From positions 53,885-117,884 of the forward strand of contig NZ_FQZQ01000015.1 in assembly GCF_900142085.1 (NCBI RefSeq): DNA of 64,000 nucleotides, given 5' to 3'. This DNA is from Shimia gijangensis. GTDB lineage: Bacteria > Pseudomonadota > Alphaproteobacteria > Rhodobacterales > Rhodobacteraceae. Numbering within the stretch: the first letter of the stretch is position 1; each line of letters starts with the position of its first letter. The notes under the pieces are model-generated. The model searched no databases, had not been told where the DNA came from, and saw only the letters and a program-made list of their open reading frames with translations. Of this stretch, positions 35,976 through 44,217 are shown one piece after another. Position numbers and translations under genes: made by a program.

Positions 35976-36869
35976 ATGCCAGAAGACCTTATAATTGACC
36001 TTTTGTCCGGCAACCTTGTTTTGATCCTTGGGGCCATTTTTCTAATCGTCATCGTTTTGCGGGGTATCAAAATTGTTCCGCAATCCGAGAAGTTTGTTGT
36101 TGAGCGTTTCGGCCGCCTGCATTCGGTTCTTGGGCCGGGTATCAACTTTATTGTCCCATTTCTGGATGTCGCCCGCCACAAAATCTCAATCCTTGAACGC
36201 CAGCTTCCCAATGCGTCTCAAGACGCGATTACCCGAGACAACGTTCTGGTGCAGATCGACACCTCTGTGTTTTACCGCATTCTTCAACCTGAAAAAACCG
36301 TCTACCGTATCCGCGATGTTGATGCAGCGATTGCCACCACTGTGGCCGGTATCGTGCGGGCCGAAATCGGCAAAATGGACCTTGATGAGGTGCAGTCCAA
36401 CCGTGCCCAATTGATTGGCCAAATTCAAACCAGTGTTGAGGACGCCGTAGATGACTGGGGCATTGAAGTCACCCGCGCCGAGATCTTGGACGTGAATCTG
36501 GATCAGGCCACCCGCGACGCCATGCTTCAACAACTGAACGCCGAACGCGCCCGCCGTGCTCAAGTGACCGAGGCCGAAGGCACCAAGCGCGCGGTCGAGC
36601 TGAATGCAGACGCCGAGCTTTATGCAGCGGAACAGATCGCCAAGGCGCGCCGTATTCAGGCCGACGCCGAAGCCTATGCAACCCAGGTTGTGGCAGTGGC
36701 CATCCGTGAAAACGGCATCGAAGCCGCCCAGTATCAGGTCGCCTTAAAACAGGTCGAAGCCCTGAATGCGCTTGGCGGTAGTGAAGGCAGCCAGACGGTT
36801 TTGGTGCCCGCCCAGGCGCTCGAGGCCTTCGGCAATGCGTTTAACATGCTGAAAGGTGGCTCAAAATGA
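35976..36869 (+). CDS. qmcA: SPFH/band 7 membrane protein (QmcA-like)
   Basis: From ATG 35976 (GGAGAG upstream) the protein has 297 residues: an N-terminal membrane helix (about 10-29), an SPFH domain (about 32-200, with VPQSEKFVVERFGRLHSVLGPGIN split by strand turns), and an Ala/Glu/Arg-rich coiled coil (about 190-255). Bacterial QmcA/stomatin proteins form large membrane rings tied to membrane quality control. It overlaps the NfeD-like gene by four bases, the standard partner of stomatins. An upstream extension to 35907 has no ribosome site. Confidence 0.93.
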   Translation: MPEDLIIDLLSGNLVLILGAIFLIVIVLRGIKIVPQSEKFVVERFGRLHSVLGPGINFIVPFLDVARHKISILERQLPNASQDAITRDNVLVQIDTSVFYRILQPEKTVYRIRDVDAAIATTVAGIVRAEIGKMDLDEVQSNRAQLIGQIQTSVEDAVDDWGIEVTRAEILDVNLDQATRDAMLQQLNAERARRAQVTEAEGTKRAVELNADAELYAAEQIAKARRIQADAEAYATQVVAVAIRENGIEAAQYQVALKQVEALNALGGSEGSQTVLVPAQALEAFGNAFNMLKGGSK

Positions 36870-37141
36870 GCGCAATCGTAAGCATCTGGTGGGTTTGGTT
36901 GGCCGCGGCCCTTGCGCTGGCGATTATTGAGGTTTTGGCCCCGGGTTTCGTGTTTCTTGGGTTTGCCATTGGGGCGGCAATCGTTGGCCTTATGCTTTTG
37001 GGTCCTCTTTCGCTGGCGTCGCCTGCGATGTTGCTACTGGTGTTTGCCGCGTTGTCACTGGCGGCCTGGCTTGTGCTGCGTCGGTTTTTTGCCCTGCCAA
37101 CCGGTCAGGTCAAAACCTTTGACAGCGACATCAACGACTGA
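36866..37141 (+). CDS. NfeD-like membrane protein (YbbK type)
   Basis: The 91-residue protein has three hydrophobic segments (IVSIWWVWLAAALALAIIEV, FVFLGFAIGAAIVGLMLL and SPAMLLLVFAALSLAAWLVL) and a short C-terminus that lacks the full OB domain of longer NfeD proteins. It overlaps the stomatin-like gene by ATGA, so the two are translationally coupled and probably interact in the inner membrane. Confidence 0.88.
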   Translation: MSAIVSIWWVWLAAALALAIIEVLAPGFVFLGFAIGAAIVGLMLLGPLSLASPAMLLLVFAALSLAAWLVLRRFFALPTGQVKTFDSDIND

Positions 37142-37235
37142 TCCTGCGCTTTGCTGACGCAAGCGGAGGGCGGGCTCTGGACCTTGCCCGCCCTAAACCC
37201 TATATGTTCACTCAGGATTGAGACAGGACAGACCA

Positions 37236-37598
37236 ATGACCCACGCACCAGACCCCGTTGAGGGCACCCCTTTGATCGCGCCATCGAGCACAGATCACCC
37301 GCTGCACGAAGCAGCTGTCGAGGCGTGCCGCAGCGTGTTTGACCCGGAAATTCCGGTCAACATCTATGATCTGGGCCTGATCTACACGATCGAGATTTCG
37401 CCAGAAAACGATGTCAGCGCGATCATGACCTTGACAGCACCCGGCTGTCCTGTGGCCGGTGAAATGCCGGGTTGGGTTGAAGAAGCCATTTCTGGCGTTG
37501 CAGGTGTTCGCTCGGTTGCGGTTGAGCTGGTATGGTCACCACCGTGGGGCATGGAAATGATGTCAGATGAGGCCCGTCTTGAATTGGGCTTCATGTGA
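37236..37598 (+). CDS. sufT: SufT-like Fe-S assembly protein (MIP18/DUF59 family)
   Basis: The 120-residue protein has the DUF59 pattern VFDPEIPVNIYDLGLIYTIEI, MTLTAPGCPVAGEM with the conserved Cys, and the C-terminal VELVWSPPWGMEMMSDEARLEL broken by a proline turn. SufT-like proteins help deliver Fe-S clusters. The ATG at 37236 has AGGA ten bases upstream. A SufA/IscA-type gene follows 28 bases later; the rest of the suf operon is not in the window. Confidence 0.9.
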   Translation: MTHAPDPVEGTPLIAPSSTDHPLHEAAVEACRSVFDPEIPVNIYDLGLIYTIEISPENDVSAIMTLTAPGCPVAGEMPGWVEEAISGVAGVRSVAVELVWSPPWGMEMMSDEARLELGFM

Positions 37599-37626
37599 TT
37601 TTTGAATTGGTTAGGAAGGAAAGCTG

Positions 37627-37977
37627 ATGTTTGGCATTCCCGGAAAGCAAGCTGTCACGCTAACACCCAAAGCAGCGGCACAGATCACCAAGCTGATGGC
37701 CAAAGATGGCCATTCCGGCCTACGCATCGGCGTCAAAAAAGGCGGCTGTGCGGGCATGGAATATACCATGGACTACGTGGCTGATACTGACCCGAACGAC
37801 GAAGTCATCGAACAGGACGGCGCCCGCGTGATGATCGCCCCTATGGCGCAAATGTTTTTGTTCGGCACCGAGATTGATTACGAAGTCTCCCTTCTGGAAT
37901 CCGGGTTTAAGTTCAACAATCCCAATGTCTCCGAGGCCTGCGGATGCGGTGAGTCGATCAAATTTGACTCGATGTGA
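37627..37977 (+). CDS. sufA: A-type Fe-S carrier (SufA/IscA/HesB family)
   Basis: The 116-residue protein has the three conserved cysteines of A-type carriers, in KKGGCAGMEY and ACGCGESIKF. It would accept and pass on Fe-S clusters to apo-proteins such as IspG, CysI or CysH encoded in this window. AAGGAAAG lies just upstream of the start. It is co-directional with sufT, so the pair is probably the end of a suf cluster or a small satellite. Confidence 0.93.
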   Translation: MFGIPGKQAVTLTPKAAAQITKLMAKDGHSGLRIGVKKGGCAGMEYTMDYVADTDPNDEVIEQDGARVMIAPMAQMFLFGTEIDYEVSLLESGFKFNNPNVSEACGCGESIKFDSM

Positions 37978-38046
37978 CCCACACCTGAAACACCGATGAA
38001 GACCAACAGGTGCGGCATTTACCGTCCTTGACCTGTCTTGTTTCAG

Positions 38047-38069
38047 TGTTGAGAACGGGACACTCAACA
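38047..38069 (+). promoter_or_regulatory. Hairpin in the tpiA leader
   Basis: TGTTGAG (38047-38053) and CTCAACA (38063-38069) form a perfect 7-bp stem immediately before the GAGGAC ribosome site of tpiA. A TTGACC hexamer lies upstream at about 38028. It may influence mRNA stability or be an operator. Confidence 0.3.
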
Positions 38070-38085
38070 GGAACGAGGACGGCAC

Positions 38086-38832
38086 ATGCGACGTAAATTG
38101 GCTGCAGGCAATTGGAAGATGAATGGATTGGGTACGGCTCAGGATGAGTTACGCGCAATCGCTGCAACACCAACGCGCCAGACGGATTTGCTGATTTGTC
38201 CACCGTCAACATTGTTGGAACGCGCAGCAATTGTTGCCTCGGATACCCCCCTAGAGATTGGTGGTCAGGATTGCCACGCAAACCCTACGGGCGCGCACAC
38301 TGGTGATATCTCGGCCGAGATGCTGGCCGATTGCGGTGCCAGCTATGTGATTCTGGGTCACTCAGAACGCCGGACCGATCACAACGAAAGTAACGCTCAG
38401 GTCGCCGCCAAAACCCTCGCAGCATGGACAAGCGGCCTGACCGCAGTGGTTTGCCTCGGAGAAAGCCTGAAGGAACGCCAATCCGGCCAAACCCTGGATG
38501 TGATCACCGCTCAGCTGGCAGGATCCCTGCCCGATGGCGCCACAGGCGAAAACACCGTTGTCGCCTATGAACCTATTTGGGCGATAGGCACAGGTCTTGT
38601 GCCTGAGATCGCTCAGATAGATGAGGTTCATACCATTTTGCGTGCTGAACTGGTCAAACGGTTTGGCGTCATGACCGGTGATGCCATTCGCCTGCTATAC
38701 GGTGGATCCGTCAAACCCGACAACGCAGCCGAAATCTTCGCCGTGCCCAATGTGGACGGAGCCCTTGTGGGTGGCGCCAGTCTAAAATCCCATGACTTCA
38801 AAGCGATCATCGACGCGCTTGACGCGTCCTGA
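38086..38832 (+). CDS. tpiA: Triosephosphate isomerase
   Basis: TpiA interconverts glyceraldehyde-3-phosphate and dihydroxyacetone phosphate. The 248-residue barrel has the catalytic Lys in AAGNWKMNG, His in [10 protein letters not shown], Glu in [13 protein letters not shown] and the phosphate loop [14 protein letters not shown]. It is a single gene bounded by its own upstream hairpin and a downstream repeat and terminator. Confidence 0.97.
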   Translation: MRRKLAAGNWKMNGLGTAQDELRAIAATPTRQTDLLICPPSTLLERAAIVASDTPLEIGGQDCHANPTGAHTGDISAEMLADCGASYVILGHSERRTDHNESNAQVAAKTLAAWTSGLTAVVCLGESLKERQSGQTLDVITAQLAGSLPDGATGENTVVAYEPIWAIGTGLVPEIAQIDEVHTILRAELVKRFGVMTGDAIRLLYGGSVKPDNAAEIFAVPNVDGALVGGASLKSHDFKAIIDALDAS

Positions 38833-38852
38833 ATATCATCTGGTCTAAAAAA

Positions 38853-38908
38853 TCCCGGGGTGAGCGTTGAAAATCTTTGCATTTTCAACGCGAGGGGCAG
38901 CGCCCTGC
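38853..38908 (+). repeat. Palindromic intergenic repeat, copy 4
   Basis: CCCGGGGTGA, then a perfect 11-bp stem (38864-38874 with 38881-38891, loop CTTTGC), then GAGGGGCAGCGCCCTG. The flanks match the copies at 8744, 15441 and 24029 while the stem sequence differs, so pairing rather than sequence is kept in the stem. Confidence 0.75.
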
Positions 38909-38917
38909 TTCATAAAC

Positions 38918-38953
38918 AAAACGGCCCCCGATTGAATTCGGAGGCCGTTTTTT
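38918..38953. terminator. Bidirectional terminator between tpiA and dctM
   Basis: AAAACGGCC (38918-38926) pairs with GGCCGTTTT (38943-38951) and an inner CCGA/TCGG extends the stem across one mismatch. Six Ts end the plus-strand side and AAAA starts it, serving both convergent genes. Confidence 0.88.
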
Positions 38954-38971
38954 CTGTCTTTGGCTGAAACC

Positions 38972-40345
38972 TTAATGGGTTATGATTTCCGGCCCCATGA
39001 AGGTGTTGGGCAGGAAGGTCGACAACCATGGAATGTAGGTCACCATAATCAGGAAGACGAACAGCACGGCCAGGAACGGCAGGGCTGCGCGCACAACACT
39101 CATCATTGGCATGCCCGCCACACCTGAGGTCACAAACAGGTTGAGACCCACAGGCGGCGTAATCATCCCGATCTCCATGTTGACCACCATGATGATGCCC
39201 AAGTGGATCGGGTCAATGCCCAGTTGGATGGCAATCGGGAACACCAGCGGTGCGACGATTACCAACAATCCCGAAGGCTCCATAAACTGACCACCGATCA
39301 GCAGGATCACGTTGACCACGATCAGGAACATGATCGGACCGAACCCTGCTGACAACATCGCACCGGCGATGTGCTGCGGGACTTGCTGTTCGGTCAGAAC
39401 GTGCTTCAGGATCAACGCGTTGGCGATCACGAACAACAGCGTGACAGTCAGCTTACCCGCCTCAAACAACGTGTGTTTTGTGTCTTCATGGAAGAAGGCC
39501 GTGACCAAGGCCTGTGGCTTGCGCAATAACTTGCCCTTGCCATTTCCCCGGTCCGCCAGAGGCCCCATGTCTTTGTAGATGAAGGATGCGATCAGAAAGG
39601 CATAAACAGCAGCCACAGCGGCGGCCTCGGTCGGTGTAAAGATACCGCCATAGATACCACCCAGAATGATAACGATCAGGAACAGGCCCCAACCGGCTTC
39701 CATGCCGGATTCGGCAATCTCGCCCCAGCCTTTCCAGTCCCCTTTGGGCAGGTTTTTGACCTTGGCCATGCCATAGATGGTCACCATCAGCATGAAGCCC
39801 GCCAACAGGCCGGGAATGACACCGGCCAGGAACATCCGGCCCACCGACACTTCGACGGCGGCAGCGTAAACCACCATCACGATCGAAGGCGGGATCAGAA
39901 TGCCCAATGTGCCTGCGTTACAGATCACACCTGCGGCGAACTCTTTGGTGTAACCCACCTGACGCATACCCGCGATCACGATGGACCCGATGGCCACAAC
40001 CGTCGCCGGAGAAGACCCGGACAAGGCAGCAAACATCATACAGGCAAAGACACCCGCAATCGCCAGACCGCCGGGCAAATGCCCCACACAAGCGATGGAA
40101 AAGCGAATGATCCGTCGCGCCACACCACCGGTGGTCATGAAAGATGACGCCAGAATGAAGAACGGGATCGCCAGAAGCGTAAAGTGTCCTTCAAAGGCCT
40201 CAAACAACGTGCCCGCAACAGACGCCAGCGTGGCATCCGAGAAGAACAACAGGAACAGAATCGACGAGAGACCCAATGATACCGCGATTGGCACACCGAT
40301 CAGCAAAAGGCCGATCACCATGGAAAAGAGTAGAATTACTTCCAT
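38972..40345 (-). CDS. dctM: C4-dicarboxylate TRAP transporter, large permease
   Basis: A 457-residue DctM subunit of normal length with about 12 hydrophobic segments and the motifs LLAIPFFILASSFM, GHLPGGLAIAGVFACM, LGILIPPSIVMVVYA and MEIGMITPPVGLNLFV. It carries out sodium-driven uptake with DctQ. Its ATG shares one base with the dctQ stop (TGATG), so translation is coupled. Confidence 0.96.
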   Translation of the reverse strand: MEVILLFSMVIGLLLIGVPIAVSLGLSSILFLLFFSDATLASVAGTLFEAFEGHFTLLAIPFFILASSFMTTGGVARRIIRFSIACVGHLPGGLAIAGVFACMMFAALSGSSPATVVAIGSIVIAGMRQVGYTKEFAAGVICNAGTLGILIPPSIVMVVYAAAVEVSVGRMFLAGVIPGLLAGFMLMVTIYGMAKVKNLPKGDWKGWGEIAESGMEAGWGLFLIVIILGGIYGGIFTPTEAAAVAAVYAFLIASFIYKDMGPLADRGNGKGKLLRKPQALVTAFFHEDTKHTLFEAGKLTVTLLFVIANALILKHVLTEQQVPQHIAGAMLSAGFGPIMFLIVVNVILLIGGQFMEPSGLLVIVAPLVFPIAIQLGIDPIHLGIIMVVNMEIGMITPPVGLNLFVTSGVAGMPMMSVVRAALPFLAVLFVFLIMVTYIPWLSTFLPNTFMGPEIITH

Positions 40346-41010
40346 CAGTCATGCTCCCCCTGCTGTGCCCGGACTTCTTCGATTTCATCCTCAACTTCGT
40401 GACTGGCGACCAGACGATCAGTTTCACCACGCACGATTTGCATCGCGGCCTGAATGAACCGATAGAGCAAAAGGATCATCGACACTGGCAACACAAGATA
40501 GGGCACCACCTTGGGCAGTTTTTCGTACTCGTCACCATAGTTGATCAGATCCTCGAGGAATCGCAGGAAGCCCACCATCGGCACATCCTGCACTTCGTAG
40601 AACGATTGCGATCGGAATTTGTCGGCAAAACCAGTTGGGAACCAACGTCCGCTTGTAGGCGGGAGGTCTGCAAACACGGCCCAGTAGTCATAGGCGCCTT
40701 TGACCATAAAGACCGAAAACAGCAAGCAGCAGCCCACCGCAATGATCCCCATTATGCGTGCGGTCGCAGGCGACACCATGTTGATGATGGCATCCACCCC
40801 AAGGTGGCTATGCTTTTTCACTGCATATGATGCCCCCAAAAGAACCAACCAACCGAACATGAACACTGTCAGTTCCAGCGCCCAGAGAATATTTGAGTTA
40901 AAGCCGAACCGGGCAATCACGTTGGCAAAAGTTACAACGGTCATCAGCCCAATGAGGATCGCAATCAGCGTCTCCTCGATCCGGTCCACGAAACTATGCT
41001 GATGTTGCAT
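40345..41010 (-). CDS. dctQ: C4-dicarboxylate TRAP transporter, small permease
   Basis: The 221-residue inner-membrane protein has an N-terminal pair of helices (ETLIAILIGLMTVVTFANVIARF, divided by a turn; ILWALELTVFMFGWLVLLGA), the conserved KHSHLGVDAIINM and two later helices. It pairs with DctM. It is larger than minimal DctQ owing to a periplasmic loop (about 115-160). It lies downstream of an intercistronic terminator, so lower expression than dctP is expected. Confidence 0.93.
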   Translation of the reverse strand: MQHQHSFVDRIEETLIAILIGLMTVVTFANVIARFGFNSNILWALELTVFMFGWLVLLGASYAVKKHSHLGVDAIINMVSPATARIMGIIAVGCCLLFSVFMVKGAYDYWAVFADLPPTSGRWFPTGFADKFRSQSFYEVQDVPMVGFLRFLEDLINYGDEYEKLPKVVPYLVLPVSMILLLYRFIQAAMQIVRGETDRLVASHEVEDEIEEVRAQQGEHD

Positions 41011-41041
41011 GTCCCCATGTCCCCGATTTTGTTTGAAAAAA

Positions 41042-41092
41042 GGGCGGACTCGTTGGCCCGCCCAAGGTCAGGTGCGCCGTAAAGGGCGCACC
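41042..41092 (-). terminator. Intercistronic terminator and second hairpin between dctP and dctQM
   Basis: On the minus strand the transcript leaving dctP first meets GGTGCGCC/GGCGCACC (arms 41085-41092 and 41071-41078), then GGGCGG/CCGCCC (41058-41063 and 41042-41047) followed by TTTTTT. The second is a typical intrinsic terminator. Partial read-through would leave excess dctP mRNA, and the first hairpin would protect its 3' end. Confidence 0.8.
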
Positions 41093-41099
41093 GTCATGC

Positions 41100-42104
41100 T
41101 TACATGGACGCGTTGATCGCTTGTGCAGCGTCGATGTTTTCCTGGCCCACGTCTTTTGAGAACTTGTCCCAAACAGGGCGCATGGTGTCGACCCACTCCT
41201 GACGCTGCTCAGCGTTCAGGCTGCGAATTGTACCACCAGCATCGATGATCGACTGTTTCGCGGCGTTATTCACAGCGGTCGATTCTGCGTTACGTGTGGT
41301 GGTGACTTCGCCAAGAATGGTCAGGAACTGGTCACGCACATCCGCATCCAAGCTTTCCAGCCAATCCACATTGGTCACAACCAGATAGTCGATGATGCCG
41401 TGGTTGGTTTCAGTCACGCCGTCCTGAACTTCAAAGAACTTCTTGCCGTAGATGTTCGACCAGGTGTTCTCCTGGCCGTCCACAACGCCCTGCTGAAGTG
41501 CGCCGTATACTTCCGAAAACGCCATTTTCTGAGGCGAGCCCCCGATGGCCTCCATTTGAGCAACCAGAACGTCCGACGACTGAACACGGAACTTCAGGCC
41601 ATTGGCGTCCGAAGGCGATTCCAGGGGTACGTTGGCTGACATTTGCTTCATGCCATTGTGCCAGTAGGCCAGACCTTGCAGGCCGCGGCGCTGCATCGAA
41701 TCCAACAGACCCTGGCCTGCGTCAGAAGCTTGGAACGCATCAACCGCGTTCACGTCTTTGAACATGAAAGGCAGATCGAAAATGCGGAATTGCTTGGTGA
41801 ACTTTTCAAACTTGGACAGCGAAGGCGCCGCCAGCTGAACGTCGCCCTGCAACATGGCTTCGAGAACCTTGTTGTCGTTGTAGAGCGTCGAGTTCGGGAA
41901 CACTTCCATGCAAGCTTTGCCGTTCATCTCGTCGTTGACACGCTGCTCAAGCAGCGAGGCGGCGATGCCTTTGGGGTGTTTGTCGGTGTTGGTCACGTGG
42001 CTGAACTTGATGACGATCTCACCTTCGTCACAAGCCGCCATAGCGGTGGTGCCAGCGGTGACGGTCAAGGCCAGTGCGGTTGCGGCTGTTGTTAAAAATT
42101 TCAT
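41100..42104 (-). CDS. dctP: C4-dicarboxylate TRAP periplasmic binding protein
   Basis: From ATG 42104 (GGGAGGAG upstream) the 334-residue protein has a Sec signal ending TTAMAA and the DctP fold: VIKFSHVTNTDKHPKG, MEVFPNSTLYNDNKVLEAM, QLAAPSLSKFEKF, LPFMF, and the ligand Arg in LKFRVQSSDVLVAQM. The pattern fits the DctP family for succinate, malate and fumarate. It heads a dctPQM operon, with tandem palindromic operators about 200 bases upstream and the dctBD two-component genes 2 kb away. Confidence 0.95.
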   Translation of the reverse strand: MKFLTTAATALALTVTAGTTAMAACDEGEIVIKFSHVTNTDKHPKGIAASLLEQRVNDEMNGKACMEVFPNSTLYNDNKVLEAMLQGDVQLAAPSLSKFEKFTKQFRIFDLPFMFKDVNAVDAFQASDAGQGLLDSMQRRGLQGLAYWHNGMKQMSANVPLESPSDANGLKFRVQSSDVLVAQMEAIGGSPQKMAFSEVYGALQQGVVDGQENTWSNIYGKKFFEVQDGVTETNHGIIDYLVVTNVDWLESLDADVRDQFLTILGEVTTTRNAESTAVNNAAKQSIIDAGGTIRSLNAEQRQEWVDTMRPVWDKFSKDVGQENIDAAQAINASM

Positions 42105-42275
42105 TGGGTCTCCTCCCGGGTTTTCATGCAGTCTAATCAATTACACCCCAATCAGGGCGTTACCCAAAAACACTGACTCGAGGCGAAAAACCGCTCAAGC
42201 TTTAGTTTTGCTTTGTCTAAGAATGCATCAAAACGCTTTTATTTCAGTACGCTAAGAGAATTTCCAAGACCTCCC

Positions 42276-42281
42276 TGTCAA
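42276..42281 (-). promoter_or_regulatory. Candidate -35 hexamer of the dctP promoter
   Basis: A perfect TTGACA on the minus strand, 16 bases downstream of the operator pair (42297-42346) and 172 bases from the dctP ATG. The matching -10 (CTCTTA at 17 bases) is poor, which fits an activator-dependent sigma-70 promoter. No sigma-54 GG-N10-GC element was found in this gap. Confidence 0.45.
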
Positions 42282-42296
42282 ATTCGAAAAGCAAAT

Positions 42297-42346
42297 CGTG
42301 CGAATTTTCACACAAGTCATTTTCTACTTGTGCGGAATTCCGCACA
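42297..42346. promoter_or_regulatory. Tandem palindromic operators between dctP and the desaturase gene
   Basis: TGTGCGGAATTCCGCACA (42329-42346) is a perfect 18-bp palindrome. CGTGCGAATTTTCACACA (42297-42314) matches it at 13 of 18 positions. Centres are 32 bp apart, about three helical turns, so two dimers could bind the same face. This is what is expected of a cooperative activator; DctD is the leading candidate because its gene is close, but this is inference. The rest of the 372-bp gap is AT-rich without other clear signals. Confidence 0.75.
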
Positions 42347-42476
42347 GAGCGTAATCCACGATGCGCTTGATTACATTGTCGACAGCTCACCCAGATGTGG
42401 CTTTTCCACCTCTTCCATAGGAACAAGCACTGGATCATGATATGGCAGGTCCAAATCCACCGTGAGACCATGCACT

Positions 42477-43550
42477 ATGACCACCGAAAGCACCTCGAGG
42501 CCGGGCATTTCGCCTCAGTCCCGCCGTCACAACGACATGCGGCGCGAAGCATTGCGGGCCCACCCGGAACTGGCGGAACTGTCCGGCACCGAGCCGCGCA
42601 CAGCGCTGGCGCTGCCTGTGTTACTGGCGGCCCAATGGGGGATCGCCTGGCTGGTATCTGATGGGGGCTTTTTGCTGGTTGGGCTGACGGCCTTTTTCAT
42701 CGGACAAATCGTCTATCACTCTGCGGCATCGCTGATCCACGAAACCTGTCACAAAATGGTGTTTCGCGGGCCTCGTGCGAAACTGGGATTTGACCTTGGG
42801 CTGGAGTTCATCCTGACGTCCTATGGCAAGCAGTTGATTTACCAGCACCAGCACATCACCAGCCACCATCCCTTTGTCGGGGATTACGAGCGCGATTATG
42901 AACATGAGGACATCTGCGCGCTGCAGGCCCGTCAGCATGTACGCCGCACACACCCATCCCTGCAGCGTTTGCTGACGATTCTGACGTTGATCCTGCATGT
43001 CTTACCATTGGGATTTATGCTCGGGGATGCGATCTTACCGCGCCTTTACGCTAAGGCTTCCGGTCGCCCTCAACGTGATCCAGTTGAACGCTTTACCGGC
43101 ACATCCCCAACAAACAAAGAGATGCGCCCGTTCATTGTCACGTCGATGTTGTCAAATCTGCTGATGTTGGTTCTGCTCGGGCCTTGGGCGCTGTTGTATC
43201 ACGTCTGGTCCCTGTCGATCTTCCTGGGCAAATTTGGCATTTCAAACCTTGGCCAGTCGCTGAGCGAACACCCCGGCATGGACATGGAAAACCCGACCCG
43301 GTCGACCTATGGCTGGATCAATCGCGTGTTGTTCAACACCGGCTATCACAACGAACACCACAGCTTTCCAAACGTGCCATGGACCCGCCTACCCGACTTG
43401 CACCAAGGCGCTCCTGAAGTGTTTCACGCCACTGCCGAAAAATCATATTTGGGATGTTGGTGGGACCACGTAAAAGGCGATTTTGCCGCCAGCCGTGATT
43501 TGGAAATACACCGAACGGATCAATCCGAGCGGTGTGACGGAACCATTTAG
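42477..43550 (+). CDS. Fatty acid/sphingolipid desaturase family protein (DES-like)
   Basis: The 357-residue membrane di-iron protein has three histidine boxes: HETCH (88-92), HQHITSHH (124-131) and HNEHHSFPNVPW (291-302), with hydrophobic helices between. The third box resembles dihydroceramide delta-4 desaturases rather than ordinary acyl-CoA desaturases, so the substrate may be a long-chain or sphingoid-like lipid. ATG 42477 is the first good start; a GTG at 42462 is in frame, and ATG at residue 21 is an alternative. The gene is divergent from dctP and may share the operator region. Confidence 0.88.
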   Translation: MTTESTSRPGISPQSRRHNDMRREALRAHPELAELSGTEPRTALALPVLLAAQWGIAWLVSDGGFLLVGLTAFFIGQIVYHSAASLIHETCHKMVFRGPRAKLGFDLGLEFILTSYGKQLIYQHQHITSHHPFVGDYERDYEHEDICALQARQHVRRTHPSLQRLLTILTLILHVLPLGFMLGDAILPRLYAKASGRPQRDPVERFTGTSPTNKEMRPFIVTSMLSNLLMLVLLGPWALLYHVWSLSIFLGKFGISNLGQSLSEHPGMDMENPTRSTYGWINRVLFNTGYHNEHHSFPNVPWTRLPDLHQGAPEVFHATAEKSYLGCWWDHVKGDFAASRDLEIHRTDQSERCDGTI

Positions 43551-43600
43551 AGACCGCAACTCGGGATGATATTCAGCCCGCCCGTTTCGACAGGTAGGGC

Positions 43601-44074
43601 TTAACCACTCAACTGAGTACGCATAGCCTGATACACAACCGCCGTGGCTACATTGGCCAGATTCAAAGATCGCACCAATGGATTGCGCATCGGCAGACTA
43701 AACACCCGATCCTCATTGCCGTCCAAAATCGTTGAAGGCAATCCGCTAGATTCACAGCCGAACACCAAATAGGCATCAGCTTGATAGTCCGGTGTGAAAA
43801 CGCTTTGCGCGCCATGCTCTTCAAAATAATACAGGCCATCACGCGGTGGTTTTCGCGTCTCCAGAAAATTTTGCCAGCTGTCATATTCCGTGAGGTGAAC
43901 ATGCTTCCAATAATCTGTTCCGGCCCGCCGAACGGATTTCTCATCAAGGGAAAATCCGTAAGGTTTGATTAGGATCAATTCGAGATCCAGAGCCACACAA
44001 GTGCGCCCAATTGCGCCTGTATTGAACGGTATTTCCGGCGTCACCAACACCATTTTCATGCAGGGATCAGACAT
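43601..44074 (-). CDS. trmL: tRNA (cytidine(34)-2'-O)-methyltransferase
   Basis: The 157-residue SPOUT enzyme has VLVTPEIPFNTGAIGRTCVALD at its N-terminus (in two motifs), VFGCESSGLP as the SAM-binding knot motif and MRNPLVRSLNLANVATAVVYQA at the C-terminus. It methylates the wobble 2'-OH of tRNA-Leu species. It stands alone between the desaturase and dctBD genes. Confidence 0.94.
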   Translation of the reverse strand: MSDPCMKMVLVTPEIPFNTGAIGRTCVALDLELILIKPYGFSLDEKSVRRAGTDYWKHVHLTEYDSWQNFLETRKPPRDGLYYFEEHGAQSVFTPDYQADAYLVFGCESSGLPSTILDGNEDRVFSLPMRNPLVRSLNLANVATAVVYQAMRTQLSG

Positions 44075-44217
44075 AGGAGAAAGGGCCTTTTGGGTCGCGA
44101 GCGTTGGATCAGCTTATCAACGCCCCCTATAGACCGATCATTGGGCGGTTCACAACGCCTTCGCTAAATTATCGCCCTGCCAGATGCCTTCCTAAAACAG
44201 GCGACCACGACCATTGG

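Noticed and set aside
42105..42296. Sigma-54 promoter for dctP
   Set aside because: I looked for GG-N10-GC with TGGCA/TTGC flanks on the minus strand. The nearest candidates (CACGATTTGC at the operator edge, GGAAATTCTCTTAGC) have wrong spacing.
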